Below the pieces are notes generated by a model. It was given only the letters and a program-made list of their open reading frames with translations, did not search any database and was not told where the DNA came from. The translations under genes were made by a program, and so were the position numbers. From a virus, in the IMG/VR virus record IMGVR_UViG_3300028394_000215, positions 1 to 32,138 of that record: a stretch of 32,138 bases of DNA; one strand, given 5' to 3'. This document shows, piece after piece, positions 7,185-14,520 of the stretch; positions within the stretch are counted from its first letter, which is position 1, and each line of letters starts with the position of its first letter.

Positions 7185-8891
7185 ATGGCTCAAAGTTTAG
7201 ACATTTTTATTGATGTAACTAATGGCAACCTGGTTGCTGGGGGTTCAGCTAGGAATGGAACATTGCCCACACTTACCCGCAACGACTCCTATAATCTTCG
7301 AGTTCGACTACAAGAGAGAGATGCAAGCGGTTTTCTTAGAGATTTAGATACAACTGGTTCTTCAATTAAGCTTGGTATTGGTGGGATTGATGACGGCCCC
7401 AGTGATGGAGCCTTTAAGCTTGTAATCAATTCTGTAACTTCAAATGCAATTACTTGGAACTCTGATGAGGCTACGGTTGCATCCAGGATTTTTACAGCAG
7501 TTTCAAACAATGTTTCTACTTGCACTATTTATGGCCTGGAGCCAGATGCCTACCTGCTTACTGCAACACAGCCAAACACTGCCATGTCTTTTGGTGGCTC
7601 AAGCTTCACTCTTTTCCCAACCAGTTCAGTTATCATAAGCACCCGCCGCTACCCTGCACCCAGCGTGGAAGCCCAGCAGGTGATTAAGCTTCGCAGAAAT
7701 CCAGCAGTATATTCTGATTCATTTGTTGCATCTTCTGTTTCTGGTGTTGTCTCCCTGGCAAGAACTCAAATTGGTTCAACTACATTTCCAAGGAATGAAA
7801 CTTACAACCTTGCAATTGGTGCAGATGCAGAGGGTGGTTCAGTTATCCTATCCTATAATAACAACACGACAACAGCCATTCCAATTGGCTCTAGTGCCGC
7901 CAGCTTTGCTGAAGCCCTTACTGCTGTCACTGGAATTGGAGCCAACAATGTTTCTGTTGATTCTGGAAACAATGCTGGAGATTACTCAATTTCTTTTGTT
8001 AGGGCTCTTGGCTCCCAGGCTTTGCCATATCAATTGGTTCTTGATTCTACTGGTGTTATCTATGGGAGCTATCTTGTGGCGTCAGTCACCATGGCAACAT
8101 CCGAGCTCGACGAGCTTTTTGCTGAGGCTGGAACTGATACCATTACCCCCACCATTGAGATTGAGCTTACCCAGGGTGGAACCCCCAAGACGGTTTACCA
8201 GGGAACAATCAGTGTTCGCCGTGACCTTATCACCACAGGGGCTGTAGTCCCAGCAGACCAGGCATCGTACTACACCAAGGCTGAAGCTAATGCCCTTTTT
8301 GTTGAAGATTCAACTTCCAATGTTGATGCAACCAATAGGAAGCTATATAACTCTAGTGGTTCAGTATTCTTGGATTGGCAGAACAATAGCATTGGAACTG
8401 GCTCAACCATCCTTGACCTTTCTGGAACAGCCGTAACAATCACAGACAGCTACAACATTGGGATTGGTTCAACCACTGGAACAAAAATTGGGGTTAGCAC
8501 AGCCTCAAAGCTTGCCTTCTTTGGCTCTACTCCAATCACTCAACCCGCAAATCCAAATGTTGTAACCAATCTGGTAAATCTTGGACTGCTACAAAGTGGC
8601 TCGACTACCTATGGAGTGCTTCCGCTTTCCTCTAGGACACTTACAGCAGTAACTTATACCACATTTGGACTAGTTCCATCCAATAATGTTATTTCTAAAA
8701 CAATTACAATTACTGGATGCCAACTGAATGACATTGTTTTGCTTGGGTTGCCCGCTGATATTGAGGAAGGGCTTGCTTTTAGTAGTCACGTTGTTACTGC
8801 TAATCAAATTCATATTGATGCTCTAAATGTTACTGGAAGTGGAAAGACACAAAATGCAACAACATTTAGAGTCACCATCATCGGTTATTAA
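7185..8891 (+). CDS. Tail fibre / receptor-binding-type protein
   Basis: In this 568-residue beta-rich, Ser/Thr/Gly-rich protein, the first 340 residues contain two related domains, each opening with a Pro/Arg-Asn-(D/E)-(S/T)-Tyr-Asn-Leu strand (near residues 32 and 206). The C-terminal part has the fibre motif GTKIGVSTASKLAFFGSTPI, common in phage tail fibres. It ends in a small beta domain (HVVTANQIHIDALNVTGSG) of the kind found at fibre tips. It probably forms the fibre or tail spike that touches the host surface. A TTGACA lies 15 bases before the start. Confidence 0.65.
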   Translation: MAQSLDIFIDVTNGNLVAGGSARNGTLPTLTRNDSYNLRVRLQERDASGFLRDLDTTGSSIKLGIGGIDDGPSDGAFKLVINSVTSNAITWNSDEATVASRIFTAVSNNVSTCTIYGLEPDAYLLTATQPNTAMSFGGSSFTLFPTSSVIISTRRYPAPSVEAQQVIKLRRNPAVYSDSFVASSVSGVVSLARTQIGSTTFPRNETYNLAIGADAEGGSVILSYNNNTTTAIPIGSSAASFAEALTAVTGIGANNVSVDSGNNAGDYSISFVRALGSQALPYQLVLDSTGVIYGSYLVASVTMATSELDELFAEAGTDTITPTIEIELTQGGTPKTVYQGTISVRRDLITTGAVVPADQASYYTKAEANALFVEDSTSNVDATNRKLYNSSGSVFLDWQNNSIGTGSTILDLSGTAVTITDSYNIGIGSTTGTKIGVSTASKLAFFGSTPITQPANPNVVTNLVNLGLLQSGSTTYGVLPLSSRTLTAVTYTTFGLVPSNNVISKTITITGCQLNDIVLLGLPADIEEGLAFSSHVVTANQIHIDALNVTGSGKTQNATTFRVTIIGY

Positions 8892-8892
8892 C

Positions 8893-8909
8893 TAGGGGCT
8901 AATGCCCTA
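8893..8909 (+). terminator. Hairpin after the tail fibre gene
   Basis: TAGGGGC and GCCCTA can pair around a TAAT loop, with one bulged G. There is no downstream T-run, so termination would be weak or factor-assisted; it may instead stabilise the mRNA end. Confidence 0.35.
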
Positions 8910-8920
8910 ACGAAATCCTT

Positions 8921-9490
8921 ATGGCTCAAGTTCTCCACGCTAGTGCAAGTGGTTATTTCCCTGCTTGTATTCAGACTGCCCCAGCAGATAAGAGCAATCT
9001 TGTTGGTGGGACATTGGAACAGATAATGGAATTGTATTGGAGGGTGAAGGCTTGGAGGCTTGATTCCGTATCTGGGAGCATAGATATTGATGGAGAAATT
9101 ATTAACTATTCTGCATCACAGCAAACGCTTGGTTCTGTTAATGCAATAAGTGAAACAAATCTAGTATGCAATCCATATCCACTTATTTCCGCAACAGCAA
9201 ATTATTTATTGAACGGAAGCGATAATCTATCACTTGATGTAAGTCTGGGTGGTAATTTCTACAAAGAAAATGAAATATATTATATGGAACTTTATTTCAA
9301 TATGCTTTTTGTTACTACTCAAATTACGACATATGTTCCATTTGTAAGTAGTGGCGGTCAGGTTGGTTCTCTTACAATAAATGGGCTTTCCGTTCCCTTG
9401 TATGGAACCGTGGACGGCCCAGCAAGACCTATTACTGGAAATCTATCCGTATCAATATCTCCTATCGCATATTGGACTTATGCCCCTTGA
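8921..9490 (+). CDS. Tail-associated protein of unknown function
   Basis: This 189-residue, beta-rich protein shares its first residues (MAQ) and its location with the fibre gene but has no visible homology to it. The middle repeats short beta strands with Ser/Asn turns (NYLLNGSDNLSLDVSLGG). It is the last structural gene before the lysis block and could be a fibre-tip adhesin or a minor virion protein. No motif is diagnostic. Confidence 0.45.
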   Translation: MAQVLHASASGYFPACIQTAPADKSNLVGGTLEQIMELYWRVKAWRLDSVSGSIDIDGEIINYSASQQTLGSVNAISETNLVCNPYPLISATANYLLNGSDNLSLDVSLGGNFYKENEIYYMELYFNMLFVTTQITTYVPFVSSGGQVGSLTINGLSVPLYGTVDGPARPITGNLSVSISPIAYWTYAP

Positions 9491-9492
9491 CC

Positions 9493-9498
9493 TTGACA
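9493..9498 (+). promoter_or_regulatory. TTGACA element before the holin-like gene
   Basis: TTGACA ends 13 bases before ATG 9512. The spacer is pyrimidine-rich and contains CCTCCT, the reverse of a Shine-Dalgarno site, so initiation here is not SD-driven. Confidence 0.5.
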
Positions 9499-9511
9499 CC
9501 CCTCCTCTCTT

Positions 9512-9682
9512 ATGGAACAAATCTTAACCTTCATTCAGTCGCAGGATATTTTTGCTTGGGTTGGTGCTTTGGTTGCCCTTCTTTCTGCCGTGATTGCAGT
9601 TGCCTCTTTAATTCCTGGTGATGAACCAGAGGCAACGCTAACTAAAATCGTTTCATTCCTTTCCAAGTTTTCGAGGAAATAA
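9512..9682 (+). CDS. Holin-like small membrane protein
   Basis: This 56-residue protein has one membrane helix (residues about 14-36, AWVGALVALLSAVIAVAS). A LIPGDEPE turn and a short amphipathic basic C-terminal helix ending SKFSRK follow. This pattern (membrane helix, acidic Pro/Gly turn, basic helix) is common in small holin-like proteins next to endolysins. It sits at the head of the lysis block, three bases before another membrane protein gene. Confidence 0.55.
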   Translation: MEQILTFIQSQDIFAWVGALVALLSAVIAVASLIPGDEPEATLTKIVSFLSKFSRK

Positions 9683-9685
9683 AGG

Positions 9686-9847
9686 ATGTGGGAGGCTATT
9701 CTTGCCTCGCTTGCTGGAGTCATTGGCATTATAGCCTGGTGGACAAAGAATCGTGCCAAGACCCGCAGAGAAAGAGATGATGAACAAATTGCTTACAACC
9801 GCAGGCTTCGTGACTCGGAAGTCGATTCTTGGATTCATCGCAGGTAG
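9686..9847 (+). CDS. Small membrane protein, Rz-like (i-spanin) candidate
   Basis: This 53-residue ORF starts with AAAGG just before the ATG. The N-terminal membrane helix (ILASLAGVIGIIAWW) is followed by a very basic, charged stretch (KNRAKTRRERDDEQIAYNRR). A lipoprotein gene starts inside it in another frame, which is the genetic layout of Rz/Rz1. At 53 residues it is much shorter than Rz and lacks the long periplasmic coiled coil. It may be a reduced i-spanin or a second holin/antiholin. Confidence 0.45.
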   Translation: MWEAILASLAGVIGIIAWWTKNRAKTRRERDDEQIAYNRRLRDSEVDSWIHRR

Positions 9848-10061
9848 TTTGATTTGTGGGTGTGCAACCACCCGCCCTTATGACCTTGGGCAAGTTCCCA
9901 ACCAAGATTCAATCTCAGACTTCATCATGCGATGGGACAAGCTGGACAGAACCAAAGCAACTCAGCAAGAATACAGGGAATTATATGGGCAGACACTCAA
10001 AGCACTATCCAGGAGCCTAGAGGAGACAGAACGATACAAGTCTAGGCTTGAGGCACAATGA
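9777..10061 (+). CDS. Outer-membrane lipoprotein, Rz1-like (o-spanin) candidate
   Basis: This 94-residue protein has a type II signal peptide: basic RK, then ILGFIAGSLICGC with lipobox-like LICGC (mature N-terminus CATTRPYD). The mature part is helical and charged (ETERYKSRLEAQ at the end). Its first 71 bases overlap the upstream membrane protein gene in another frame. The lipoprotein plus this overlap suggests a spanin partner that disrupts the outer membrane at lysis. Start at ATG 9777 or 9780; GTG 9753 is also open. It overlaps the peptidase gene by ATGA. Confidence 0.6.
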   Translation: MMNKLLTTAGFVTRKSILGFIAGSLICGCATTRPYDLGQVPNQDSISDFIMRWDKLDRTKATQQEYRELYGQTLKALSRSLEETERYKSRLEAQ

Positions 10062-10564
10062 CCCTAAAGCAAGCGGCTGAACGCTCCAGGGGGCATATAG
10101 AGCGTTTGGAGCCCACCTTTGGAGCCAGGGTGGCTAAGTGGTATTCAGAGTTGCTGGACAAAAAAATACCTGCTCTTATCTACTGCTCAGTCAGAACACC
10201 AGAAGAACAGGAGGAACTTTTCTCCAGGGGTAGAACCAAGCCTGGAACCAAGGTGACCAATGCCAGGGGAACACCAGCACAGAGTCTGCACATCCATGGA
10301 AAGGCCATTGATGCCGTGCCCCTGGCTCGTTCTTCTACTTGGGAATACTTCACAGCCTGGGATGATGAGCTTACCTATGGAGTCATGAGGAAAATAGGGG
10401 AGAAGCATGGCCTAAGATTCTTAGAATGGGAGACCCCACATTTTGAGGACGCCAATGTTTCTGGGTGGAGGGAGCTTGTTTTAATTCCAAAGAAAGAAAT
10501 CCAAAAAGCTGTGAACAAAAAAACACCCTCTGTTGCTAAAAAGAATCCATGGTCTAGTCGTTGA
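10058..10564 (+). CDS. Endolysin, M15-family peptidoglycan peptidase
   Basis: This 168-residue enzyme has the M15 zinc-binding signature: S76-x-H78-x-x-G-x-A-x-D85 (SLHIHGKAID) and a later TPHFE with H128. The GLRFLEWETPHFE block is typical of the M15C group (CwlK/VanY-like), which cleaves L-Ala-D-Glu or D-Ala-D-Ala type bonds in peptidoglycan. There is no signal peptide, so it needs the holin to reach its substrate. The C-terminus is Lys-rich. It starts by ATGA overlap with the lipoprotein gene. Confidence 0.8.
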   Translation: MTLKQAAERSRGHIERLEPTFGARVAKWYSELLDKKIPALIYCSVRTPEEQEELFSRGRTKPGTKVTNARGTPAQSLHIHGKAIDAVPLARSSTWEYFTAWDDELTYGVMRKIGEKHGLRFLEWETPHFEDANVSGWRELVLIPKKEIQKAVNKKTPSVAKKNPWSSR

Positions 10565-10566
10565 GG

Positions 10567-10923
10567 ATGACAAAGAGCATTGCTATTGTGGCTGATAATC
10601 AATTCACAGCTAGTCACCTACAGCACCTTCAGCAAATAAAGGCAGTGGCGGCTGATATGATTGATGATAAATATCGTCGTGGCCAGGCACAGCATGGTGG
10701 CAATTTATGGGGAATGTCCACAGCAAGGATTGTTGAAGCTTCTCTCGAGGAGGCAACGGACCAAATGACATATCTTCTCACGCTTCGTCAGCAGACGAGA
10801 ATCATCATGGAACTTGCACATGAGGGCATGAAAGATGATTCAGTCTGTGCCACAACTGCCAGAGAGAATTGTAGGACAATCTGGTATGTTCTAACAGGTA
10901 GTGATGATGGCGCAAAAATTTAA
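10567..10923 (+). CDS. MazG-like all-alpha protein
   Basis: This 118-residue helical protein has DKYRRGQAQHGGNLW, a pattern found in phage MazG-like/NTP-pyrophosphohydrolase relatives. It is followed by EASLEEATDQMTYLLTL, where E-x-x-x-D could bind Mg. If active it would hydrolyse (d)NTPs or alarmone-type nucleotides. The family link is by pattern only. ATG 10567 is the first ATG; a TTG at 10561 overlapping the previous stop is possible. It overlaps the phosphoesterase gene. Confidence 0.5.
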   Translation: MTKSIAIVADNQFTASHLQHLQQIKAVAADMIDDKYRRGQAQHGGNLWGMSTARIVEASLEEATDQMTYLLTLRQQTRIIMELAHEGMKDDSVCATTARENCRTIWYVLTGSDDGAKI

Positions 10924-11641
10924 GAAGTTCCTTGCTGTAACCTGTTCTCACGGCCACCTGGCTGATGCCAAGGCCACCAGGGCTGTGCTTGAGTTTAAGA
11001 AGAGATGGAAGCCAGACACCACCCTGCACCTGGGGGATGCCATCGACTTGGCCGCTTTTAGGGCAGGGGCAATGAGGTCTCCTGACTCAGCAGATAGAGC
11101 CGCCAGCATTGCAGAAGATTTCAATGCGGGGATAAACTTTTTAAGGTTATTAGAGCCCAATGTGTTTTTTGTAGGCAACCATGAGAATCGTGTTTATGAA
11201 CACCAGTATTCTCCCAATGCAATCCTGGCTCATTGTGCCACCAGTTGCTTGGCTGACCTTCACCAGGTCTGTAAAGATTTGAGGGCAGAGATTGTCCAAT
11301 ACGACATCATGAAAGGCTGGAGGGAATATGGTGGCACATTGTTTGGGCATGGCTGGATGTTCAATGAGCACGCCGTCCGTGACCATGTGGAGATGATGAA
11401 AAAGCCCATTGTCATTGGGCATCTGCACAGGGTGGACAGGGCGGCTGGAAGAAGTGTGGGGGCTCCAGTGGGCTGGACAATTGGATGCCTGGCCAATGTT
11501 GATTCAATGACCTATGCCAGGAGAAACAGAAGCATCACCAGGTGGCAACATGGAATAGCCTGGGGAGAATACAATGATCACGATTGCATTGTGAATGTTC
11601 TTTCACCAACCAGCAGTGGAGAGTGGAGGTTCCCAGTATGA
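10904..11641 (+). CDS. Calcineurin-like metallophosphoesterase with altered first motif
   Basis: This 245-residue protein has most of the dinuclear metallophosphatase motifs in order: GDAID (D45, D48), GNHE (N92, H93), FGHGW (H149) and GHLH (H173, H175). The first motif, normally D-x-H, reads TCSHGH (residues 13-18), so the Asp is replaced by Cys while the His stays. Relatives act on nucleotides, nucleic acids or phosphoproteins. Triple start codons GTG/ATG/ATG lie at 10901/10904/10907. It sits between a MazG-like and a winged-helix-like gene. Confidence 0.75.
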   Translation: MMAQKFKKFLAVTCSHGHLADAKATRAVLEFKKRWKPDTTLHLGDAIDLAAFRAGAMRSPDSADRAASIAEDFNAGINFLRLLEPNVFFVGNHENRVYEHQYSPNAILAHCATSCLADLHQVCKDLRAEIVQYDIMKGWREYGGTLFGHGWMFNEHAVRDHVEMMKKPIVIGHLHRVDRAAGRSVGAPVGWTIGCLANVDSMTYARRNRSITRWQHGIAWGEYNDHDCIVNVLSPTSSGEWRFPV

Positions 11642-11928
11642 AATCCAAAAATAAATCATGGGCAAAAATAGGATTCAAAGGGGAGTGGGCTCAGACACTC
11701 CATAAGTTTCTTTCCAAACAACAAGATGATCTTCCTCCTGGCTGGCTCACAGCAGACAGCGCCTTAAAAAAAATGGGGCTGAGTGGTGCAGTGTGTAGCC
11801 AAAGAAATAAACTACTGAAGAGAATGTGTGATGATGGCTTTATAGAGAAAAAGGACTTCAGAATTTTTGATAGTTCTGGCAGAAGAATCACCCCAATCAC
11901 TCACTATAAATTAGTCAAGGCTTCCTAA
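11638..11928 (+). CDS. Winged-helix-like DNA-binding protein
   Basis: This 96-residue basic protein starts by ATGA overlap with a GGAGG seven bases upstream. GWLTADSALKKMGLSGAVCS looks like helix-turn-helix, and RMCDDGFIEKKDFRIFDSSG plus ITHYKLV look like the wing strands. This resembles transcription regulators or replication-associated wHTH proteins. The target is unknown. It is the last gene before a 73-base spacer that carries a promoter-like sequence. Confidence 0.5.
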   Translation: MKSKNKSWAKIGFKGEWAQTLHKFLSKQQDDLPPGWLTADSALKKMGLSGAVCSQRNKLLKRMCDDGFIEKKDFRIFDSSGRRITPITHYKLVKAS

Positions 11929-11967
11929 GTTGCTGATGGTCAATTAAATTCTCCTGAAGAAAAACCA

Positions 11968-11995
11968 TTGACAAACCCTCAACATATGTTAAGTT
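11968..11995 (+). promoter_or_regulatory. Putative promoter, TTGACA-N16-TAAGTT
   Basis: The perfect -35 hexamer is followed after 16 bases by TAAGTT, a poor -10 (3 of 6). It lies in one of the few real gaps of the early region, 28 bases before ATG 12002. The TTGACA could instead be the same element seen in the late genes. Confidence 0.35.
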
Positions 11996-12001
11996 GTGGG
12001 C

Positions 12002-12262
12002 ATGACAAAAAACAACAAGTTCTATGAAGGCCAGTATGTGCTGGCCAATGATTTGATTGGGTTTGGAAATGGCAGAGAGAGGAGAGACCTTAGAGTTAGG
12101 GTTCTCAAAATCCTTGGGCCGTATGATGTGCTTGTTATTACTGCAAGCATCATTGATTCTGGAACCAAGCTAGTCCTAAACCCATCACAGCTTGAAGATG
12201 TAAATGATGAAGGCAACTGGGTTAAGGCCGCTCCTGGTGAGTATGCCCAGCCCATCAACTAA
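12002..12262 (+). CDS. Small early protein of unknown function
   Basis: This 86-residue protein starts MTKNNKFYEGQYVLANDLIGFG. The sequence YEGQYVLAND...VRVLKILGPYDVLVI looks like a small SH3-like or KOW-type beta barrel. No function is assigned. ATG 12002 is taken as the start; a GTG at 11996 is also in frame. It is probably the first gene of a short early transcript starting near the TTGACA at 11968. Confidence 0.5.
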   Translation: MTKNNKFYEGQYVLANDLIGFGNGRERRDLRVRVLKILGPYDVLVITASIIDSGTKLVLNPSQLEDVNDEGNWVKAAPGEYAQPIN

Positions 12263-12287
12263 ACCAACCAAGAAAGAAATAAATCCT

Positions 12288-12521
12288 ATGCAAATACTTG
12301 AAAAGACAACTCAGAAAAGAAAGTTCAGTCAATCTTGCAATAGCAAGCAAGAGTTTTTTGACTTGCTTGTTGAGCTTCGTGACAAGGCAGAAAAGAAACA
12401 ATACAACCCAGAGAATACATTTAGCAAAGAATATCAGCAGGGCTTTGGAGATGGAGAATGGAGTGTGCTTAATTCTTTGATAGATGAACTTGCAAAGTCA
12501 CCAGACAGCAGAACCTACTAA
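12288..12521 (+). CDS. Small early protein of unknown function
   Basis: This 77-residue protein starts MQILEKTTQKRKFSQSC. The body is helical and charged (EFFDLLVELRDKAEKKQ), then FSKEYQQGFGDGEWSVLNSLIDEL. The leader AACCAAGAAAGAA is almost the same as that of the major capsid gene, which supports this start over ATG 12243. No family is recognised. Confidence 0.5.
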   Translation: MQILEKTTQKRKFSQSCNSKQEFFDLLVELRDKAEKKQYNPENTFSKEYQQGFGDGEWSVLNSLIDELAKSPDSRTY

Positions 12522-12538
12522 CCAAGATTAAAAAGTCA

Positions 12539-12566
12539 TTGACACATTAACCACAAACCTTAAAAG
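12539..12566 (+). promoter_or_regulatory. Putative promoter, TTGACA-N16-TAAAAG
   Basis: A perfect -35 hexamer is followed after 16 bases by TAAAAG (4 of 6 to TATAAT). A transcript starting about seven bases later would have a short leader with GAGGAA and then ATG 12582. This is the most promoter-like of the TTGACA copies. Confidence 0.45.
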
Positions 12567-12581
12567 AAAAGAGGAACACAA

Positions 12582-12671
12582 ATGAATATATTAAAAGCGT
12601 ACATCTTCATCACACTTGGAATGTTTATTGGCATGGGGATTTATTCCTGGATTGAGTTTTTGTCCAAATGA
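12582..12671 (+). CDS. 29-residue membrane peptide
   Basis: A GAGGAA ribosome binding site and an ATGA overlap with the next gene support this very short ORF. The product is almost entirely one membrane helix (AYIFITLGMFIGMGIYSWIEF) between two lysines. The next gene also encodes a single-pass membrane protein, so the pair may act together at the inner membrane, for example in superinfection exclusion. That role is a guess. Confidence 0.5.
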   Translation: MNILKAYIFITLGMFIGMGIYSWIEFLSK

Positions 12672-12892
12672 TTATTGCAATTATCATTGGCATCTGCTCC
12701 ATCTGCTTTGCTGTTCTGATGAACAGAGTAGGCAATGCTATCCAGCAACAGGAACAGCACAGGGAAAAGTTTGCCATGCTTGTTGCCCAGGAACTGCATA
12801 GGCTTGACTTAGCAATCAAACACAACAACAAGATGATTGCCCAGGCAGAGGCAATGCTTGAGCCAGAAACCAAGTGGTGGGGTAGGAACTAA
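12668..12892 (+). CDS. Single-pass membrane protein with helical tail
   Basis: This 74-residue protein has an N-terminal membrane helix (residues 2-18, IIAIIIGICSICFAVLM). A long polar helix rich in Gln, Glu and His (IQQQEQHREKFAMLVAQEL) follows, probably a coiled coil. The type is common in phage early regions. Function is unknown. It overlaps the preceding 29-residue peptide gene by ATGA. Confidence 0.5.
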   Translation: MIIAIIIGICSICFAVLMNRVGNAIQQQEQHREKFAMLVAQELHRLDLAIKHNNKMIAQAEAMLEPETKWWGRN

Positions 12893-12899
12893 GTTCTAA

Positions 12900-13265
12900 A
12901 TGAAATCCTCAAAAGCAAACAAGAAGTTTGAGTTTATGTGGAGGGTGCTTCATGGCCAGGAACTTGTTGCAGAATATAAGTTCCACCCCACCAGGAAATG
13001 GAGGTTTGATTACTTCCACAAGTCTGGTGTGGCCATTGAGCTTGAGGGTGGTGTCTATACAGGTGGACGGCATACCAGGGGAGCAGGGTTCCTTAAAGAC
13101 ATGGAGAAATATAATGAGGCCGCAAGCAGGGGCATCCTGGTATTCAGAGTTCCCTCACATTCTATAACTTCTGAATGGCTCAAGCCAATACAGGCAACCA
13201 TCAGTAAGGGTGGCTCTATGGCATACAATGTTTTACTAAACAAAATAAAGGAGACAATAAAATGA
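12900..13265 (+). CDS. PD-(D/E)XK-like phage nuclease
   Basis: This 121-residue protein shows WRFDYFH (D37), then VAIELEGG (E47, E49), then GRHTRGAGFLKDMEKYN. The order D ... E-x-E ... K and the H-x-x-G...D-x-x-KYN block match a small phage family of restriction-endonuclease-like fold, often labelled RecB-like or Holliday junction resolvase-like. It probably resolves branched DNA before packaging. The catalytic role is inferred from pattern. It overlaps the next gene by ATGA, and recombination-type genes follow. Confidence 0.6.
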   Translation: MKSSKANKKFEFMWRVLHGQELVAEYKFHPTRKWRFDYFHKSGVAIELEGGVYTGGRHTRGAGFLKDMEKYNEAASRGILVFRVPSHSITSEWLKPIQATISKGGSMAYNVLLNKIKETIK

Positions 13266-13477
13266 GTGAAGAACTGCCAACATTCTGGTATGAGGAGCCA
13301 GCCAATAAAAAGTTACCAGGTGAAACCACAGATGAATGGGTAGTAAGAGTGTTTGGAGCTTTCCCAGATACCGAGTTCGACCAGCGTAATGACTTTAGGT
13401 GTTTGAACTTACCCACAACCGCAAAAGAAAATGCCGAAGGTTTTGGCATCTTCGATTACGGACAAGACAAACAATAA
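13262..13477 (+). CDS. Small acidic protein of unknown function
   Basis: This 71-residue protein (start MSEELPTFWYEEPANKKLPG) is acidic and aromatic-rich. It lies between the nuclease and the annealing-type gene and overlaps the nuclease by ATGA. It could be a partner of either. No motif is recognised. Confidence 0.5.
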   Translation: MSEELPTFWYEEPANKKLPGETTDEWVVRVFGAFPDTEFDQRNDFRCLNLPTTAKENAEGFGIFDYGQDKQ

Positions 13478-13496
13478 ACAAAAAGGAGAACAACCA

Positions 13497-14315
13497 ATGA
13501 ATGAACTAGCAGTAACTAATGGAAATGGCGTGCAAAATTACATGCGCCAGGCTACAGATGTGGCTGGTGTATGTAGGGAGATTGTAAGTGCCACAGCACA
13601 GAAGATTGGAACCAATCGTTATGTGAGAGTGGAGGGCTGGCAATCCATAGCTGTTGCACATGGATGTGTAGCATCAGCAAGAGATGTTGAAAAACTAGAG
13701 GATGGCTACAGGTGCATCGGTGAGGTCAAGAGAATGGACAATGGCCAGGTTATATCCAGTGCAGAAGGATTCCTGGGTAATGATGAGCCCATGTGGGCAA
13801 ATCGTCCCACCTATGCCAAGCGTGCAATGTGCCAGACGAGGGCAATCAGTAGGGCTTGTCGTTCTGCATTTGCCCACATTGTGGTATTGATCGACAAGAG
13901 CCTCTCAACCACGCCAGCCGAAGAGGTTCCACATGGAGGCTTTGAGGATTTAAATACAGACAAGTATGAGAAGCCAATCAAATTGGACACGGTCAAGTCA
14001 GATGCAATTAGCAAGGCAGACTTGGCAGACATAACCAACAAGCTTAATGCTGTTGTGGTTAAGGCCAGTGGTGGTGAGCCCAGAGACATGGAGTTAAAGT
14101 TTGGCAAACATAAGGGCTCAACTCTCAGAGAGATAGCCGCCTTTGGTAACAAGGGCTTGGACTACCTTGAATGGTTAAGCAAGCAAGACCTAAAGCCTGG
14201 AGCAGATGGCAAGCCCTATAAAAACGACATCATCAGAAATGAAATCATAGCAGAGATTCTTATGGAGGCAGACTCCATTGCGAAAGGAAATCCCAATGAC
14301 GAAATTCCTTTCTAG
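13497..14315 (+). CDS. ssDNA-annealing-type protein with SSB-like C-terminal tip
   Basis: In this 272-residue protein, residues about 35-135 carry RYVRVEGWQSIAVAHG, then GQVISSAEGF, then ANRPTYAKRAMCQTRAISRACR. The combination is found in a family of phage recombination-region proteins. Residues 201-230 (KFGKHKGSTLREI...YLEWLSKQ) match the small C-terminal domain seen in ExoX-like proteins. The last residues, NPNDEIPF, look like the SSB acidic tip (DDxxPF) that recruits replication and repair proteins. A strong AAGGAG lies before ATG 13497. Binding of ssDNA is inferred. Confidence 0.6.
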   Translation: MNELAVTNGNGVQNYMRQATDVAGVCREIVSATAQKIGTNRYVRVEGWQSIAVAHGCVASARDVEKLEDGYRCIGEVKRMDNGQVISSAEGFLGNDEPMWANRPTYAKRAMCQTRAISRACRSAFAHIVVLIDKSLSTTPAEEVPHGGFEDLNTDKYEKPIKLDTVKSDAISKADLADITNKLNAVVVKASGGEPRDMELKFGKHKGSTLREIAAFGNKGLDYLEWLSKQDLKPGADGKPYKNDIIRNEIIAEILMEADSIAKGNPNDEIPF

Positions 14316-14520
14316 TGCCACTGAGTCTATTGGCTCCCAGATGCTAGGGGAAATCCCAAATATTCTGAGAGAGAACTTTGCAAAAGTATCAGAGGTTGAG
14401 CGTAATCGTTGTGCCGAACTTGTGCAACAGATTGCCGACTCCACTGAAGATCAAGTCATCAAAGATGTCTTGAATGATGTGGTTGTTGCCATAAGGAGAT
14501 TGCAAAATGTCCGCTATTGA
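14296..14520 (+). CDS. Small helical protein of unknown function
   Basis: This 74-residue protein starts inside the end of the annealing-type gene, after GAAAGGAAA. The sequence is amphipathic helical with acidic residues (VERNRCAELVQQIADSTEDQ). It overlaps the next gene too. The nested overlaps suggest translational coupling. No family is recognised. Confidence 0.5.
   Translation: MTKFLSSATESIGSQMLGEIPNILRENFAKVSEVERNRCAELVQQIADSTEDQVIKDVLNDVVVAIRRLQNVRY

Noticed and set aside
7723-8247. A 174-residue + strand frame inside the tail fibre gene
   Set aside because: Leu/Pro-rich shadow of the Ser/Thr-rich fibre frame; no start signal and no reason for overlap.
12201-12287. Longer N-terminus of the 12288 gene from ATG 12243 or upstream
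   Set aside because: The extension overlaps the previous gene and looks like translated leader; the A-rich leader before 12288 matches that of the capsid gene.
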